A DNA stretch of 64,000 nt. Origin: Geofilum rubicundum JCM 15548 (GTDB lineage: Bacteria; Bacteroidota; Bacteroidia; Bacteroidales; Marinilabiliaceae). This document shows, piece by piece, positions 54,828 to 64,000 of this stretch (its first letter is position 1; every line of letters begins with the position of its first letter). The notes below the pieces were generated by a model, which saw nothing but the letters and a program-made list of their open reading frames with translations, was not told the origin of the DNA and made no database searches. The translations under genes were made by a program, and so were the position numbers. The stretch lies in assembly GCF_000974365.1 (NCBI RefSeq), contig NZ_BAZW01000017.1, positions 1 through 64,000 on the forward strand, in the 5' to 3' direction.

Positions 54828-57800
54828 ATGGTATATATAAAATACAGTTGGATATTTGCAGTTGCCCTTATCGTCCTAATGCCTTTTAATGGTATTCAGG
54901 CACAGTTGCTCGACTGGGAGGATCCCCAAATAATAGAGCGAAACAAAGAACCGGGAAGGGCTGTTTTTTTTAGTTACCCGGATGTATCTAAGGCCATTCG
55001 GGGCCACCTGACAGATGCTTACAGGGTGAACCTTGATGGCCAATGGTTTTTTAATTTAGCTGCTAACCCCGACGAGCGTCCTGTTGATTTTTTCAGGCCC
55101 GAATTTGATGTGAGCGGTTGGGATTTGATCGATGTCCCTGGCAATTGGGAGGTTCAAGGCTATGATGTCCCCATTTATGTTAATATCCCTTATGAGTTCG
55201 CGGATACGCGAACGCCCATTACAGAACTGACCAACGGCCCCGATTTGAACCGGGTCCCTAAGACCTACAACCCGGTTGGTTCTTTTCGGCGTACTTTTGA
55301 AGTGCCGGCGGACTGGCACAGCCGTGAAGTGTTTATACACTTTGGGTCGGTAAAGTCGGCCTTCTACCTATGGGTCAATGGCGAAATGGTGGGCTATAGT
55401 CAGGGCAGCAAATTACCATCTGAATTTAATATTAGCCTTATATTAAGATGGGGGAGTCCAATACCCTGGCTGTGGAAGTCTATCGCTGGAGTGATGCCAG
55501 CTATTTGGAGTGTCAGGATTTTTGGCGATTGAGTGGTATTTCCCGGTCTGTTTTTTTATACAGTCAGCCCAAGGTGCGCATGGCCGACTATGAAGTCGTC
55601 ACCACCTTAGATAAAGGATGTGAAAACGGTGAATTCTCCCTCTTTGTGGATGTTCAAAACCATTTGGCTAAGTCGGAACGGATGGAGGCAGAGTATACAA
55701 TACTGGACGGGGTCAAAGAGTTGGCCAAAGGCTCTGAGCGCCTTATTGTAGCTGGGAATTCCAAAACCACCATGCATCTATCGGCCAACATTCCACAGGT
55801 CAGACCATGGAGTGCCGAAGCGCCCCATTTATATACGCTGTTGATTACATTGAGGGACAAAAAGGGAAAAGTATTGGAGAGTACTTCCTCCCGCATCGGG
55901 TTCAGGCGTGTAGAGATCGTACGGGGTCAGTTGCTGGTCAACGGCGTGCCCATTACCATTAAAGGCGTTAATATTCATGAGCACAGTCCTCAAACCGGTC
56001 AATACCTCACAGAGGAGCAGATGCTCGAGGATATCCAACGCATGAAAGAATACAATATCAATGCGGTGCGTCTGAGTCATTACCCTTTTCCGGAGCGATG
56101 GTATGAACTGTGCGATGAGCACGGTTTATATGTGTTGGATGAAGCCAATATTGAATCCCATGGTTTTGGTTATGGTGCGGCTTCCCCATCCTTCAATGAA
56201 AACTGGGAGCTGGCCCATGTCGATCGCATTGAAAGGATGGTTAAAAGAAGTCGTAACCATGCTTCCGTGATCTTCTGGTCATTGGGTAATGAAGCCGGAA
56301 ATGGTCCGATTTTCTATGCCGGTTACCATGCCGCCAAGGCGGCTGACCGGACCAAGCGTCCGGTTCAGTATGAACGGACGGAGATCGGCGGGCGCCTGGC
56401 GCTGGAGTTCGACTGGAATACAGATATCATCGTTCCACAGTATCCCGATCCTTATACCTTTAGCTGGTTTGGACAACAGGTGCTCGACCGTCCCTTCATT
56501 GCCTCTGAATATGCCCATGCGATGGGCAATAGTATGGGCAATTTTCAGGATTACTGGGATGAAATCAATAAATACCGTCAGTTGCAGGGAGGTTTTATCT
56601 GGGATTGGGTAGACCAGGGCTTGTATAAGACCAATGAGGCTGGTCAACAGATCTTCGCCTATGGGGGGAACTTTGGAGATAATATGCCCAGTGATGGCAA
56701 TTTTTTACTAAATGGCATTGTGTTTCCCGACCGAAGCGTTAAACCTGCTACCCATGAAGTGAAGAAGGCCCACGAGTCGGTACGCTTTAAACTGCTGAAG
56801 ACGACCCGGGGATCATTGCGCTTGCTGGTGGAGAATCTGTACGACTTTACCACGTTGGAAGCATTTGATTTTAAGGGCTATGTTAAGGCAGACGGGCAGG
56901 TAGTTCTGACCCTGGACCTGCCGTCACTAAAGGCCCAACCGCATGTGGGGCAAATCGTTGAGGTAGATTTTACCCCTCTCCAGCTCCTGCCCGGCACCGA
57001 ATATTTTTTGCACCTGGAAGCCACCACCAGGGCGGCCTCTTCGATGCTCAAAGCGGGCCACATGGTGGCCCATGAGCAAATCAAGTTGAACTGGCAGTCA
57101 GCGCCAGAATATGCTTCGCCCCAGGTGGCGGATTTGAATGTGAAGGTCGGTGAAGGAACACTCACTTTAAGCAACGCTCAGGTAAGGGTTGTTTTTGACA
57201 CAGCAAAGGGGCAGATGGTCACTTACCAGGTGGGCCAGACAGACTATTTACACGCGGGTAACGGACCACAGCCGGATCTATGGCGGGCCGTGACCGATAA
57301 TGATTTTGGCAATGGCATGCACGTCAACAGCATCGATTGGAAAAAGGCCATGCACCAGGCTACTTGTGATCTCTTTGAGCATCAACGCATAAGCAAAGAT
57401 GTCGTTGAAGTCCGCGCAAATTATCATCTGAAGGAGACTGCCAATGCCTATACCATTACCTATATGGTTTATGGCGATGGCCGGATAGGCGTGATGAATC
57501 ATCTAAGCGCATCTGCCGCTGAGACGGCAGATATTCCACGTGTAGGAATGAATTTCTTGCTGAAAAAAGAATTTCAAAATCTGACATGGTTTGGGCGTGG
57601 CCCATGGGAGAACTACATGGACCGGAAGGCTTCCTCCTTCATCGATTTGTATCAGGGTAAGGTCATCGATCAAATGGTGCCTTATATCCGTCCCCAGGAA
57701 AATGGCAACAAGACCGATGTACGCTGGGCCGTTTTGTCGAATGACCAAGGCAAGGGCTTGATGGTTGTGAACCGGCAATCGGACCGTGAAGGCTTTGAAA

Positions 57801-58096
57801 TGACGGCCATGCCATACCTGACGGCAGATTTTGATGCCCGCGAAGGGTATGACTATGGACCAGTGCATTTAGAGCAGAAGAATATGGCCGATGTGCAGCC
57901 ACGCGACTTTGTCAGGTGGAACATTGACTATGGCCAGCGCGGTGTGGCAGGTGTTAATAGTTGGGGGGCCGGACCGCTGAATAAAAATTTGCTAAAACCC
58001 GACCGGGATTACCGTTATGGGTTTATGTTGGTGCCGGTTCAGACAAACGACATCGGCCAATGGATTGATTTAGCTAAGCGTTATTTGTATTTTTAG
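54828..58096 (+). CDS. GH2 beta-galactosidase, LacZ-like, exported, one frameshift
   Basis: About 1089 residues when one C near 55436 (codons for NISPYIKMG) is restored; this is LacZ length plus a signal peptide (FAVALIVLMPFNGIQA). Domains: jelly-roll (LDGQWFFNLAANPDERP), Ig-like, TIM barrel with NIESHGFGYG, acid/base Glu in WSLGNEAGNG (56291-56293), nucleophile Glu in FIASEYAHAMGNSMG (56506-56508), then a second Ig-like domain and the small-chain C-terminal domain (WFGRGPWENYMDRKAS). It would remove terminal beta-galactose from complex N-glycans. First gene of the plus-strand operon. Confidence 0.94.
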
Positions 58097-58127
58097 CATG
58101 AGTGAGAAACCAATAAATTATTTACAG

Positions 58128-60338
58128 ATGAAATTTAACAACCTGATAATTGGTGTTGCCCTTTTCTTGCTAACTGCCTGCCATAAGCGGGAGGAGGTTT
58201 ATGTGCAAACGGTTCAGATACCCGAAGGTTATACGCTGGAACAAAAGGTGGCGCTTTCGGCCAAAGTGGTGCCCCATCCCCGTCAAATGAAATGGTTCGA
58301 GGACGAGTTTTTTGGCTTTATTCATTATGGGCCCAATACCTATTCAGGCAGAGAATGGGGGACCGGATTTGAAGATGCAGCGCTTTTCCATCCAGGAGAT
58401 TTGGATACGGACCAATGGTGCGAGCTGATGGCGTCCGCTGGCATTAAAAGAGTGGTTATGGTAGCCAAGCACCATGATGGTTATTGCTTATGGCCATCCC
58501 GATACACCAATCACTCTGTGGCTGCGTCTCCATGGAAGGAGGGGCAGGGCGATGTCATGAAAGAATTGGCCAATTCTTGCGAGAAGTACGGATTGAGGTT
58601 GGGGATCTACCTGTCTCCGGCAGATCTTTATCAAATAGAAAATCCTGCAGGGGTGTATGGCAACGGCAGTGCTTTTACACAACGGACCATTCCGACAGAG
58701 ATAGCGGGACGTTCTTTCGCTGATACGCGCACATTTAGCTATGTTGTGGATGATTACAATGCCTATTTCCTCAACCAGTTATTTGAGTTACTGACCGAAT
58801 ATGGTCCTGTATATGAAGTGTGGTTTGATGGCGCCCATCCTAAGCGTGGAACGGGTCAGACCTACAATTATGAGGCATGGTTTGACATGATTAGAATATT
58901 GGCACCCGATGCGGTTATTTTTGGTAAAGGTCCGGATGTCAGATGGTGTGGCAATGAAGGTGGAGCTACCCGTGACGCTGAATACAACACCATTCCTTTG
59001 GACCAATCTCCCGAAACCTATCACTGGCCCGATAAAATGGATAACGATGTGGCAGGCCGGGACCAAATTACGGAGGAGACCAAATATTTTCACTATTATC
59101 CGGCAGAGACGAACACATCTATTCGCCACGGTTGGTTTTGGCGCAACGATGACGAACAGCAAGTGCGCCACGTAGATGACGTTTTTGACATGTATGAGCG
59201 CTCCGTCGGGGGAAACAGCGTGTTTCATTTGAATATTCCACCCAATAAACTAGGACAATTTTCTCAAAGAGATGCTGAGGTATTGGTAGAAGTGGGAAAA
59301 AGAATCAGAGCGGTATATGGCACGGATCTGTTGGAAGGCGGTTCGGCTACTTCACAGAAGGTGTTGGACAATGATCCCGAAACTTTTTGGGTAGCATCGG
59401 ATAAAACCTCCGTATTTGAAGTTCAGTTACCTCAAGTTTTAAAGGTTAACCGCTTTGTGCTGCAGGAGGCCATTGCCCATATGGGCGAACGGGTGGAAGC
59501 CCATCGTCTTGAAGCCTGGCTGAATGGAAAATGGGAGCTTGTAACAGAAGCCAAAACAATTGGATACAAGCGGATTTTGCGTTTTCCTGCGCTAGAAACG
59601 GACCGGTTTAGGGTGGTCATTACCGAGGCCAGATTGGCGCCTTCATTGATGAAGGTTTCTGCCCATTATTATGATGAACCCCCAAAACCGGTTGTTCTCA
59701 AAAGCAGTGAAAAGGGACATGTCGTGCTTGGCGTAGGCACCAGTTTTGACTGGCACAATCACGGAATGACCGATTTGTCGCAGACCATTTATTACACCCT
59801 TGATGGCAGCGAACCCAGCAACTTATCTGCCATGTACAGTGAACCCCTAATGTTGCCATTGGGTGGGTACTTAAAAGCCCGGGCCATTGTTGGCGACCGT
59901 CAAGGGGTGGTCACAGAAATGCGTGTAGGCCTGTTAAAAGAAGGGTGGACGGCGGTTGATCAGGATGGCGAAAGCGAAACAGCCAACCTAACTGTAGATG
60001 GGAACCTGCATACCAGTTGGATTTCTTCAGAAATCACTGCCGGAAAGCCCTCTTTGACCATCGATATGAAAAAGGACTTTAGCTTATCCGGGTTGGCTTA
60101 TAGCCCAGCTGTGAATGGTGGCTATATCGAAGCCTATGATGTGGAAGTCAGTCGGGATGGCCAGACCTGGAAAAAAATCCATTCCGGCGAGTTTGGCAAT
60201 ATCCGCAATGATCCGGGGCGGAGAATTGTTATGTTTGACAAGGTGACTGCTGCACGTTTTGTGCGGTTGTCGCATTTAATACCACCGGGCGGTTTTTCCC
60301 GGGTGGGTGCTGCTGAAATTGACCTGTTATCGGAATAG
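58128..60338 (+). CDS. GH29 alpha-L-fucosidase, lipoprotein with discoidin-like domains
   Basis: About 736 residues from the ATG at 58128, which opens the lipoprotein signal (LFLLTAC); the Cys is followed by HKREE, a charged stretch that may direct it to the cell surface. Catalytic domain about 50-410: FGFIHYGPNTYSGREWGTG, MVAKHHDGYCLWPS, VWFDGAHPKRGTGQ with nucleophile D234, NTSIRHGWFWRNDDE. This layout is that of subfamily B, which acts on alpha-1,3/1,4-fucose. After it come two F5/8 type C-like modules with a chitobiase C-terminal-like segment between them (YYTLDGSEPSNLSAMYSEPL). Second gene of the plus-strand operon, 31 bases after the galactosidase. Confidence 0.93.
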   Translation: MKFNNLIIGVALFLLTACHKREEVYVQTVQIPEGYTLEQKVALSAKVVPHPRQMKWFEDEFFGFIHYGPNTYSGREWGTGFEDAALFHPGDLDTDQWCELMASAGIKRVVMVAKHHDGYCLWPSRYTNHSVAASPWKEGQGDVMKELANSCEKYGLRLGIYLSPADLYQIENPAGVYGNGSAFTQRTIPTEIAGRSFADTRTFSYVVDDYNAYFLNQLFELLTEYGPVYEVWFDGAHPKRGTGQTYNYEAWFDMIRILAPDAVIFGKGPDVRWCGNEGGATRDAEYNTIPLDQSPETYHWPDKMDNDVAGRDQITEETKYFHYYPAETNTSIRHGWFWRNDDEQQVRHVDDVFDMYERSVGGNSVFHLNIPPNKLGQFSQRDAEVLVEVGKRIRAVYGTDLLEGGSATSQKVLDNDPETFWVASDKTSVFEVQLPQVLKVNRFVLQEAIAHMGERVEAHRLEAWLNGKWELVTEAKTIGYKRILRFPALETDRFRVVITEARLAPSLMKVSAHYYDEPPKPVVLKSSEKGHVVLGVGTSFDWHNHGMTDLSQTIYYTLDGSEPSNLSAMYSEPLMLPLGGYLKARAIVGDRQGVVTEMRVGLLKEGWTAVDQDGESETANLTVDGNLHTSWISSEITAGKPSLTIDMKKDFSLSGLAYSPAVNGGYIEAYDVEVSRDGQTWKKIHSGEFGNIRNDPGRRIVMFDKVTAARFVRLSHLIPPGGFSRVGAAEIDLLSE

Positions 60339-60401
60339 CAGGCCTGCAGTCGGAAAGAATCGTAAGAAGGCATTTTAATCAAGTAATTTAATACATTGGA
60401 C

Positions 60402-62730
60402 ATGAGTAAAAAAGCATTGTTGTTGGGTTCGGTTCTTCGGAAGCTTACCAATTATTTTATGGCGGCATTTTTCTTGATGCTGCTTGCCTGTAGTTCACCA
60501 GAGGTGAGGTTCTACAATGAAGGCATTCGTATTGTTCCTCAACCCAATGACCTGGTAGCAGGAGAGGGTTCATTCACTTTGAATCAGAAAACTGTTTTTG
60601 TGGCTGACGATGCGGCTGAAGTCCGGTCTGTCATTGGCTTTTTCCATGGAAAGATAGAAGCCGCGACCGGTTTTAATCTGACTATTCAATCAGATGAGGT
60701 ATCCGCCAATTTTATTTCCGTTAAAATAGCGCCGGAGCGTGAAATGGGAGATGAAGCCTATGCTTTAACGGTATCAGAGGCCGGGGTAGCGATTGAAGCT
60801 AAAACCGCACGCGGTGCTTTTTATGGCCTGCAGACCATGTTGCAGCTTTTACCGGCCGAAATTGAAAGTCCGGTAAAGGTCACAGATGTACCTGGGAGAT
60901 GCCGGCGGTAAGCATTAACGATGCGCCGCAGTTCCCCTACCGGGGAATGCACCTGGATGTTTGTCGCCACTTTATTCCGGTTGAGGATGTTAAGAAGCAC
61001 CTGGACATGATGGCATTGTTCAAGCTCAATAAATTTCACTGGCATCTGACAGAGGACCAGGCCTGGCGCATTGAAATCAAGAAATATCCTTTGCTGACTG
61101 AGTTGGGTGCCACCCGTGTGGAAGGTGAGGGTTTTGTTCACGAAGGTTATTATTCTCAGGATGAGGTGCGTGAGATTGTGGCTTATGCGGCCGAACGCTA
61201 CATCGATGTCATTCCTGAGATTGAATTGCCCGGTCATGCCCTGGCAGCCTTAGTGGGTTATCCGCAGTTCTCATGTACCGGAGGTCCATTTGAAGTGCGC
61301 ATCGTGTGGGGTGTTGAGGAGGATGTTTACTGCGCAGGAAAAGAAGAGACTTTTGCATTTTTGGAGGACATTATTGACGAAGTGGTTGAGTTGTTTCCTT
61401 ATGAATACTTCCACATAGGCGGAGATGAGTGTCCCAAGGACAGGTGGAAAGAGTGTGCTGACTGTCAGGCCCGCATTAAAGCCGAAGGTTTGAAGGATGA
61501 GTACGAACTACAAAGTTATTTTGTTCAGCGCATTGAGAAAGTCTTGCTGACGCACGATCGTAAAATGATTGGATGGGATGAGATACTTGAGGGCGGACTG
61601 GCAGCAACGGCTACAGTGATGTCGTGGCGCGGCGAAGATGGCGGAATTGCAGCAGCCGAGATGGGACACGATGTGATCATGACCCCGGGAGGTTGGTGCT
61701 ACCTCGATCATTTCCAGGGTAGTAGCAAAGTTGAGCCTGTGGCCATTCATGGTTTTACCACCCTTGAGAAAAGTTATAGCTATCATCCTGTTCCCGAAGT
61801 TCTGAGTCCTGAAAAGGCCAAACATGTATTGGGTACTCAGGGCAATGTATGGACCGAGTATATGTACACTCCGGAGTTGGTCGAGTATTTCGTTTATCCC
61901 CGGATTATTGCCTTGGCTGAAGTGGGGTGGACCAAGCGGGAGCTCAAAGATTTTGATTCCTTTTTGGAGAGAATGCACAAGCAGTTTGTGCGCATGGATA
62001 TGCACGACATTAATTACCATATTCCCCTGCCTGAAGGTGTCAAAAACCAGGAGGCCTTTACGGAGTCTATTGCGCTGGAGTTTACGACTACCCGTCCGGT
62101 TAAGCTGGTTTACACACTGGATGGTAGCGAGCCCCATGCTAATTCTCCGGTTTATACCGCGCCTTTGGAATTCACCGAAAGTGCCACGATAAAGATGGCT
62201 TCTTTATTGGAAACAGGAAGGATGAGTATGGTCAGAACCATTGATGTTAATAAAGAAACTTTAGCGGAGCCGGTTCAAGTGAGCGATGATCAGCCGGAAT
62301 GAAAATGCGTGTTGCCGAGGGGCTATATCAAACCATTGGGGAACTGGATCAGGTGTCGGATTGGAAGGAAATGACCGTTGCTGGCAATGCAGGTTCTATC
62401 AACCGGCATTTTTCTTACAAGCAACCTTCTGCCGCTATTCTTACAGGTTACCTGAATATTGAAGAAGACGGCGTGTATGAGTTTTCTACCGACATTGACC
62501 ACCTTTATATTGGTGACCGGCTTTTGATCAACAACGAAGGACAGGTTAGGAAGCATTCGCGAGAGGATGCCTCTATTGCTTTGTCCAAAGGCAAACATCC
62601 GGTAAAGATGATTTTTCTGAACAATGTTTCGGGAGGCTGGCCACTAATGTGGAGTGGTGCAGTGGTGCGTTACAAGAAGATTGGTGAGGAGAAATTCAGA
62701 GAATTTTCAGAAGTTGTATTGAGTTATTAA
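60402..62730 (+). CDS. GH20 beta-N-acetylhexosaminidase with PA14 domain, two frameshifts
   Basis: About 776 residues after restoring a C near 60891 (codons for VPWEMPAVS) and a G near 62296 (codons for QPGMKMRVA). Lipobox LLAC in a long signal (from MSKKALL; an internal Met at 60459 is an alternative start). N-terminal GH20b domain, then the TIM barrel with YRGMHLDVCRHF and the Asp-Glu pair in HIGGDECPKD (61424-61429), a chitobiase C-terminal-like domain (YTLDGSEPHANSPVYTAPLE), and a PA14 domain (YLNIEEDGVYEFSTDIDHLY). It removes terminal GlcNAc or GalNAc. Third gene of the plus-strand operon, followed by a terminator. Confidence 0.94.
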
Positions 62731-62742
62731 GTTTGGGTTTAT

Positions 62743-62784
62743 AAGGCTCTGAAATTGTCTTAGGACGATTTCAGAGCCTTTTTT
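62743..62784. terminator. Terminator after the GH20 gene
   Basis: AAGGCTCTGAAATTGTC / GACGATTTCAGAGCCTT with one wobble pair, followed by a T run; ends the plus-strand glycosidase operon. Confidence 0.9.
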
Positions 62785-62814
62785 ATGGCATGTCAGGCTT
62801 CTGCGGCGCTTGTG

Positions 62815-63903
62815 TCAAAGATTGGATGAAGATTTTTTTTTCATCAGGCTTTCATAGGCCGCTTCCATTATCAAAAAAAACGCTTGTCCCTCGGTGGATG
62901 TTCCTGCTATCGAGTAGGAAGGAGGTCCGGGAACGCCGGTGATGAAACCGAATTCATCGATGCTGGAATAAATGGCCTTGCGCATGTTGAGTGCAGTGGT
63001 TAGGTGTTGCTGATTCAACCAGCCTTGCTCTATTCCTTTGAATAGGGTATAGGCCAATCTTTCAGCCAGACTGGTTTCTATGAATGTATGGGGGTCATTT
63101 AGGGCATCATGAAAGAGATAATCGTCCCTCATTACGTTTAAACAGCCATTGAGGTGTTGTTTTACGTTGGAGATTAGAAGTGCTCTTTCCTGTTCCATAC
63201 TTGCAGGTAGATATTCTATCAATTTTGTCATTCCGTGAATGGCGTGCCCGTTTGCTAAGCCCCATATTTTATCATTTGAGATAGTCTGGCTTTCATCGTT
63301 CCAGCGGTAGGCAAAGAGCGAAAGATCTTCAATCCATAAGTGTTCCCGAATGCCATTCAGCTGCTTAAGAGCCTCTTTTGGGAAGCCTGCGTAGGCCAGA
63401 AAGGGCGGAAGCATGTACATGGAGTCGGCCCAGACTTCAGGTCCGTGGTGAGAGTGATGTACCAACCCTTCTTTGGTCTTTGGGGCTTGGGAGAAAAAAT
63501 AATTAAGCATCCGGTCAGCCGCCTCTTTTAATCTTTCATCTTTTAGAAGGACAGATGTCCGTAATACCGCTTCTCCGGGTGTGGCTGAATCCGTTATGCC
63601 GTTGGCAATCCCTAAAACGGCCAGGCGTCCGTCGCTGTCCTGGCGTAATACTGCTTCTTTAGCCATTAAAGTCATCATTGGAACATCTCCGATTTCAACA
63701 AAGGCCTGTGTGGCAATGCCGTGTTCCCAGTTCTGTTTTTGGGTGCTTAACATGGCCATCATCACTTTTTGACGAATGGGCGTATAAAAACTGCTTAAGT
63801 TTTCAGCATGTGCGTGCTTGTTTTTGGTTGCGGATAGTAGTGAGGGCAATAGGAGGGCACTGCTACTCAATCCGGATCTGATCAGGAAGTCGCGTCGTTT
63901 CAT
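62815..63903 (-). CDS. GH88/GH105-like exported hydrolase with Tat-type signal
   Basis: A 362-residue protein. The N-terminus MKRRDFLIRSGLSSSALLLP has the RRxFL pattern of Tat signals. The rest fits the (alpha/alpha)6 barrel of unsaturated glucuronyl/rhamnogalacturonyl hydrolases: QKQNWEHGIATQAF, the GEAVLRTS segment, EVWADSMYMLPPFLAYAG (WAD holding a probable catalytic Asp), KIWGLANGHAIHGM and AGTSTEGQAFFLIMEAAY. Such enzymes act on lyase products of uronic acid-containing polysaccharides, not on N-glycans, so it may belong to a neighbouring locus beyond the window. Its upstream region 63904-64000 shows no clear promoter. Confidence 0.75.
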   Translation of the reverse strand: MKRRDFLIRSGLSSSALLLPSLLSATKNKHAHAENLSSFYTPIRQKVMMAMLSTQKQNWEHGIATQAFVEIGDVPMMTLMAKEAVLRQDSDGRLAVLGIANGITDSATPGEAVLRTSVLLKDERLKEAADRMLNYFFSQAPKTKEGLVHHSHHGPEVWADSMYMLPPFLAYAGFPKEALKQLNGIREHLWIEDLSLFAYRWNDESQTISNDKIWGLANGHAIHGMTKLIEYLPASMEQERALLISNVKQHLNGCLNVMRDDYLFHDALNDPHTFIETSLAERLAYTLFKGIEQGWLNQQHLTTALNMRKAIYSSIDEFGFITGVPGPPSYSIAGTSTEGQAFFLIMEAAYESLMKKKSSSNL

Positions 63904-64000
63904 TTGTTTTTGAGCTTATTGCAAACATGCTCCGGGAACATCGTGCTAGGATGATCCTCGGAGCATGGTGCTGAGTGAATGTCAGGTGTGAATTATTGTG

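Noticed and set aside
62299-62730. A separate small PA14 protein after the GH20 gene
   Set aside because: Restoring one G joins it to the GH20 frame, and GH20 with chitobiase-C and PA14 domains is a common architecture.
27-62730. Programmed ribosomal frameshifting as the cause of the breaks
   Set aside because: The breaks occur in unrelated genes without slippery heptamers or downstream structures that I could recognise, and each needs a base added, always the same direction.

Overview
The window looks like a chromosome segment of a member of the Bacteroidota. The evidence is a DUF2723/GT117 membrane glycosyltransferase, tandem TonB proteins, many lipoproteins and small beta-barrels, TTTG-N19/20-TAnnTTTG promoters in front of tRNA genes, and a dense set of GH92/GH29/GH2/GH20 enzymes. 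I am confident only at phylum level; a free-living Bacteroidales/Marinilabiliales-type organism is a guess. No insertion sequence, prophage, CRISPR array or rRNA gene was seen.

Layout. 0-10 kb: end of pyrH, small membrane and hypothetical proteins, a TlpA-like thioredoxin, a small outer-membrane barrel, tRNA-Gln, the DUF2723 protein, a polysaccharide deacetylase, purD and a membrane protein. 10-15.4 kb (minus strand): a ModA-like lipoprotein overlapping a hybrid histidine kinase, and a flippase-like membrane protein. 15.6-21.8 kb: five consecutive exported proteins of unknown role (WD40-like, two barrels, two IPT/TIG lipoproteins, one with kelch-like repeats). 21.8-38.2 kb: tRNA-Ala, two TonB paralogues, hflX, fhs, asd, a lamin-tail-domain protein, punA, lpxK, sppA, folK, upp, an acyltransferase-like gene, radC, and rpsT between two identical tRNA-Glu genes.

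38.4-62.7 kb is the most notable part: a compact N-glycan catabolic locus. It has a ROK repressor, a ROK sugar kinase and a multidomain PNGase F-like amidase (plus strand). Then comes a five-gene minus-strand operon: GH92, GH92, GH2 beta-mannosidase, GH92, GH29. A divergent plus-strand operon encodes a GH2 beta-galactosidase, a GH29 fucosidase and a GH20 hexosaminidase. Together these could free an N-glycan from protein and remove galactose, GlcNAc, fucose, alpha-mannose and the core beta-mannose. All carry export signals and several are lipoproteins. No SusC/SusD pair or sialidase lies in the window. A GH88/GH105-like gene with a Tat-type signal follows.

Quality warning. Twelve genes, including essential ones such as pyrH and lpxK, are broken by fifteen -1 frameshifts, nearly all explained by one base lost from a short homopolymer. 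In every complete gene, adding back one base per break restores a normal-length product. I treat these as sequencing or assembly errors and give each gene as one feature with its break points.
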